Shown: positions 62,411 to 63,647 of the stretch, one piece after another
How the letters are laid out: each line of letters starts with the position of its first letter
Position numbering within the stretch: position 1 is the stretch's first letter
Assembly (NCBI GenBank): GCA_902636075.1
Contig: CACPQM010000009.1
Coordinates: 1 to 63,647 of the forward strand
Reading direction: 5' to 3'
From: an uncultured Pelagibacteraceae bacterium
GTDB lineage: Bacteria > Pseudomonadota > Alphaproteobacteria > Pelagibacterales > Pelagibacteraceae
Length of the DNA: 63,647 bases
The notes under the pieces: generated by a model
The model's input: the letters and a program-made list of their open reading frames with translations, nothing else
Database searches by the model: none
Told to the model about the DNA's origin: nothing
Made by a program: the position numbers and the translations under genes

Positions 62411-62551
62411 TTAATTTTTATTAGATACGTAGGTTGGGTTTTTATTTTGTTGCTCTATTGTCCACCCATCATTTGCACGAGCATGTGGATGAACAATTAA
62501 GAGGATAACGAAAGCAACTAAATGAAGAAAAAAGAATAATGATAATCTCAT
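62411..62551 (-). CDS. Candidate small membrane or secreted protein, 46 residues
   Basis: The frame opens with MRLSLFFFLHLVAFVILLIV, one hydrophobic helix, then HPHARAND. An ARA-ND site could be cut by signal peptidase, leaving a 20-residue polar peptide; otherwise it is a one-helix membrane protein. Upstream lies the palindrome at 62582-62596. No strong Shine-Dalgarno. Codon use looks coding-like. Confidence 0.45.
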   Translation of the reverse strand: MRLSLFFFLHLVAFVILLIVHPHARANDGWTIEQQNKNPTYVSNKN

Positions 62552-62581
62552 GATTCTATTTCTAGAATATTGATTTGTTTT

Positions 62582-62596
62582 AATTAGGTCCTAATT
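62582..62596. promoter_or_regulatory. Operator-like palindrome
   Basis: AATTAGGTCCTAATT is a perfect odd-centred inverted repeat (7-bp arms) in the gap between divergent small ORFs starting at 62551 (minus) and 62660 (plus). A dimeric regulator site is a plausible reading. Confidence 0.45.
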
Positions 62597-62659
62597 TAGT
62601 TATGAATATGGAAAATAATCACATTTTAAACACAGATCAATTTAGGTATAATTTAATAT

Positions 62660-62728
62660 ATGAAATATATTTTATTAGGTGCAGCCATAGCTTTTGCAAT
62701 GTATTTAGGCGATAAATACATTCTTTAG
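62660..62728 (+). CDS. Candidate 22-residue membrane peptide
   Basis: The frame reads MKYILLGAAIAFAMYLGDKY then IL and stop: one hydrophobic helix with charged ends. TATAAT at 62647-62652 would put transcription start at or next to the ATG, so it would be leaderless. Short; could be chance. Confidence 0.3.
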   Translation: MKYILLGAAIAFAMYLGDKYIL

Positions 62729-62781
62729 GATACGTCAATTTTATACATAATAAAACTGATTAACTTTGATATGAAGAATTT

Positions 62782-63225
62782 ATGAGTGCAGAAGCATTAA
62801 GTTTTAATTGGAAATGTAGACATACTTGGAAAAGAAGTGCGAAAAATACAGCTTGGTGTTTGTTAGGGTGTGCAATTGGTGATTTTGGAACTATATTATT
62901 TTTTCAAATAACAAAAATTCCTTTCCCAGTTTTAAGTATTATGATTTTAGCTATAATAAATGGACTAATAACTAGTATTATTTTAGAAACATTCATTTTA
63001 ATGAAACAAGATTTTTCATTTCAAAAAGCATTAAAGACCGCATTGGGAATGAGCTTTATTTCTATGATTAGTATGGAAATAGCTATGAATTTAACAGACT
63101 TTTTATTAACCGGTGGAGCAATACTTACATGGTGGGTAGTGCCAATAATGTTAGTAGTTGGATTTGTTACTCCTTGGCCGTACAATTATTGGAGGCTTAA
63201 AAAGCACAATCAAGCCTGTCATTAA
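62782..63225 (+). CDS. DUF4396-like membrane protein
   Basis: A 147-residue protein with about four helices. The N-terminal HTWKRSAKNTAWCLLGCAIGDFGTI and the C-terminal PWPYNYWRLKKHNQACH fit, from memory, the DUF4396 family. Conserved Cys and His near both ends could bind a metal. The function is unknown. The next genes (61 residues, then a DUF4149-like protein) follow on the same strand. Confidence 0.72.
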   Translation: MSAEALSFNWKCRHTWKRSAKNTAWCLLGCAIGDFGTILFFQITKIPFPVLSIMILAIINGLITSIILETFILMKQDFSFQKALKTALGMSFISMISMEIAMNLTDFLLTGGAILTWWVVPIMLVVGFVTPWPYNYWRLKKHNQACH

Positions 63226-63252
63226 ATTAAATTAAACAACCAAAGGATTAGA

Positions 63253-63438
63253 ATGAAGATATTAAAAGAATTAGATGATGCTAAATTACTGATAGTTGAT
63301 CTAGAAGTAAGGCTAGGGGACGAGGTAAGAAGTGCTCCTACGTTATGTGCAAAGTATAAGGGAAAAATTATACCCCTTAATACAGCTCATGATGGTAGAC
63401 CAATACTAATGAAAGAAGAAAATTCAATAGAAAGCTAA
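63253..63438 (+). CDS. Small hypothetical protein
   Basis: Not recognised: 61 residues, soluble, with charged N terminus and a single Cys (TLCAKYKGK). AAAGGA precedes the ATG at good spacing, supporting expression. It sits between the DUF4396-like and DUF4149-like membrane genes. Confidence 0.55.
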   Translation: MKILKELDDAKLLIVDLEVRLGDEVRSAPTLCAKYKGKIIPLNTAHDGRPILMKEENSIES

Positions 63439-63441
63439 ATA

Positions 63442-63647
63442 ATGTTTGTACAAGTCAGCATTTATCTTACAGCAATGATTTTAGGAATAATGCTTTTCTT
63501 TTCTTTTGTTATAGCTCCTGTTGTTTTCACTACTTTAGATGAGGAAAATGCTAGAAAATTTATAAGAAGGATATTTCCTTTTTATTACAATGTAAATTTA
63601 GGAATAAGTTTAATTGTTCTATTAACCTTTTTGTTTATGAGAAAATT
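63442..63647 (+). CDS. DUF4149/TMEM205-like membrane protein, 3' truncated
   Basis: Starts with ATG 3 bp after the previous stop; 68 codons are visible before the window end. The pattern MILGIMLFFSFVIAPVVF, then ARKFIRRIFPFYYNVNLG, fits the DUF4149/TMEM205-like family of four-helix proteins. The rest lies outside the window. Confidence 0.72.
   Translation, partial: MFVQVSIYLTAMILGIMLFFSFVIAPVVFTTLDEENARKFIRRIFPFYYNVNLGISLIVLLTFLFMRK

Larger units (their letters stand above)
62356..62781. other. 426-bp stretch without a sizeable gene
   Basis: The longest such stretch in the window. It contains two candidate tiny hydrophobic ORFs on the minus strand (62352-62408, 62411-62551), a perfect palindrome (62582-62596), and a 22-codon hydrophobic ORF on the plus strand (62660-62728) next to a TATAAT box at 62647-62652. 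I see no tRNA, clear riboswitch fold or terminator. Confidence 0.6.

Noticed and set aside
62411..62551. 46-codon ORF as a light-harvesting or photosystem-type small protein
   Set aside because: One hydrophobic helix with His residues suggested it, but the His placement and flanks do not match LH alpha or beta chains and no pigment genes are nearby.
1..63647. tRNA, rRNA, CRISPR array, insertion sequence, prophage or toxin-antitoxin genes
   Set aside because: Reading the gaps showed no cloverleaf with a GTTCGAATC-type arm, no regularly spaced repeats, and no transposase or integrase motifs among the ORFs. Absence is by eye only.

Overview
The window looks like a chromosome segment of a SAR11-type (Pelagibacterales) marine alphaproteobacterium. 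The DNA is strongly A+T-rich. Genes are packed edge to edge with many 1-8 bp overlaps, and only one stretch over 300 bp lacks a sizeable gene. The gene content also fits: many solute-binding-protein transporters (TRAP, TTT, polar amino acid ABC), a methylcitrate cycle, phosphatidylcholine synthase, citramalate synthase, and the purL-bolA-grxD order common in alphaproteobacteria. The assignment is by gene content and style only; no 16S gene or other marker is present. I found no tRNA, rRNA, CRISPR array, insertion sequence or prophage.

Layout. 1-3.4 kb: the 3' part of a TRAP solute-binding gene, then a BphC-type extradiol dioxygenase and an MhpA-like flavin hydroxylase (an aromatic-ring module). 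3.4-6.2 kb, minus strand: a BKACE enzyme and a class II aldolase/SDR fusion. 6.3-7.3 kb: a one-piece S-adenosylmethionine decarboxylase/aminopropyltransferase fusion. 7.4-10.4 kb: a polar amino acid ABC importer with no ATPase gene, plus a nitrilase-superfamily amidohydrolase. 10.4-16.6 kb: a DUF6165 protein, a GT9 glycosyltransferase, TauE/SafE and AbrB membrane proteins, and a complete TctCBA transporter. 16.6-25.2 kb: a glycosyltransferase, thioredoxin, gamma-carbonic anhydrase, three secreted unknowns (two are HExxH paralogs), a PNPOx-like protein, a hydroxyisobutyrate-dehydrogenase-like enzyme, an MFS carrier and rpoZ. 25.2-32.4 kb: a CoA-transferase divergent from a TRAP operon with malonyl-CoA decarboxylase, then dusA and a second TauE. 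32.4-42.1 kb: phosphohexomutase, nrdAB, pcs, prpDBC and gph. 42.1-51.8 kb, plus strand: the GlmU acetyltransferase half, glmS, class II DAHP synthase, nadE, cysS, cimA, trmJ, rpsD and a methyltransferase. 51.8-59.3 kb, minus strand: grxD, bolA and the purine genes purL, Q, S, C and B with an embedded small secreted unknown, then map and sfsA. 59.3-63.6 kb: cinA-N, a GGCT-like gene, azlCD, a PhyH dioxygenase, and a stretch with small hydrophobic ORFs, a DUF4396 protein and a DUF4149/TMEM205-like protein cut by the window end.

How the genes work together. Several transporter sets sit beside enzymes that could use their cargo: aromatic-ring cleavage beside a TRAP receptor, CoA-transferase plus malonyl-CoA decarboxylase beside a TRAP operon, and an amidase beside an amino acid importer. 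These pairings are inference from context. All four solute-binding-protein genes are followed within about 30 bp by a strong perfect hairpin before the next gene. In two cases the hairpin is terminator-like and runs into the permease start codon, which points to a shared way of making much more receptor than permease.

The parts least explained by known families are the secreted trio at 19.2-21.7 kb with metzincin-like motifs, the small secreted protein inside the purine cluster, and the small-ORF region with an operator-like palindrome at 62.35-62.73 kb.
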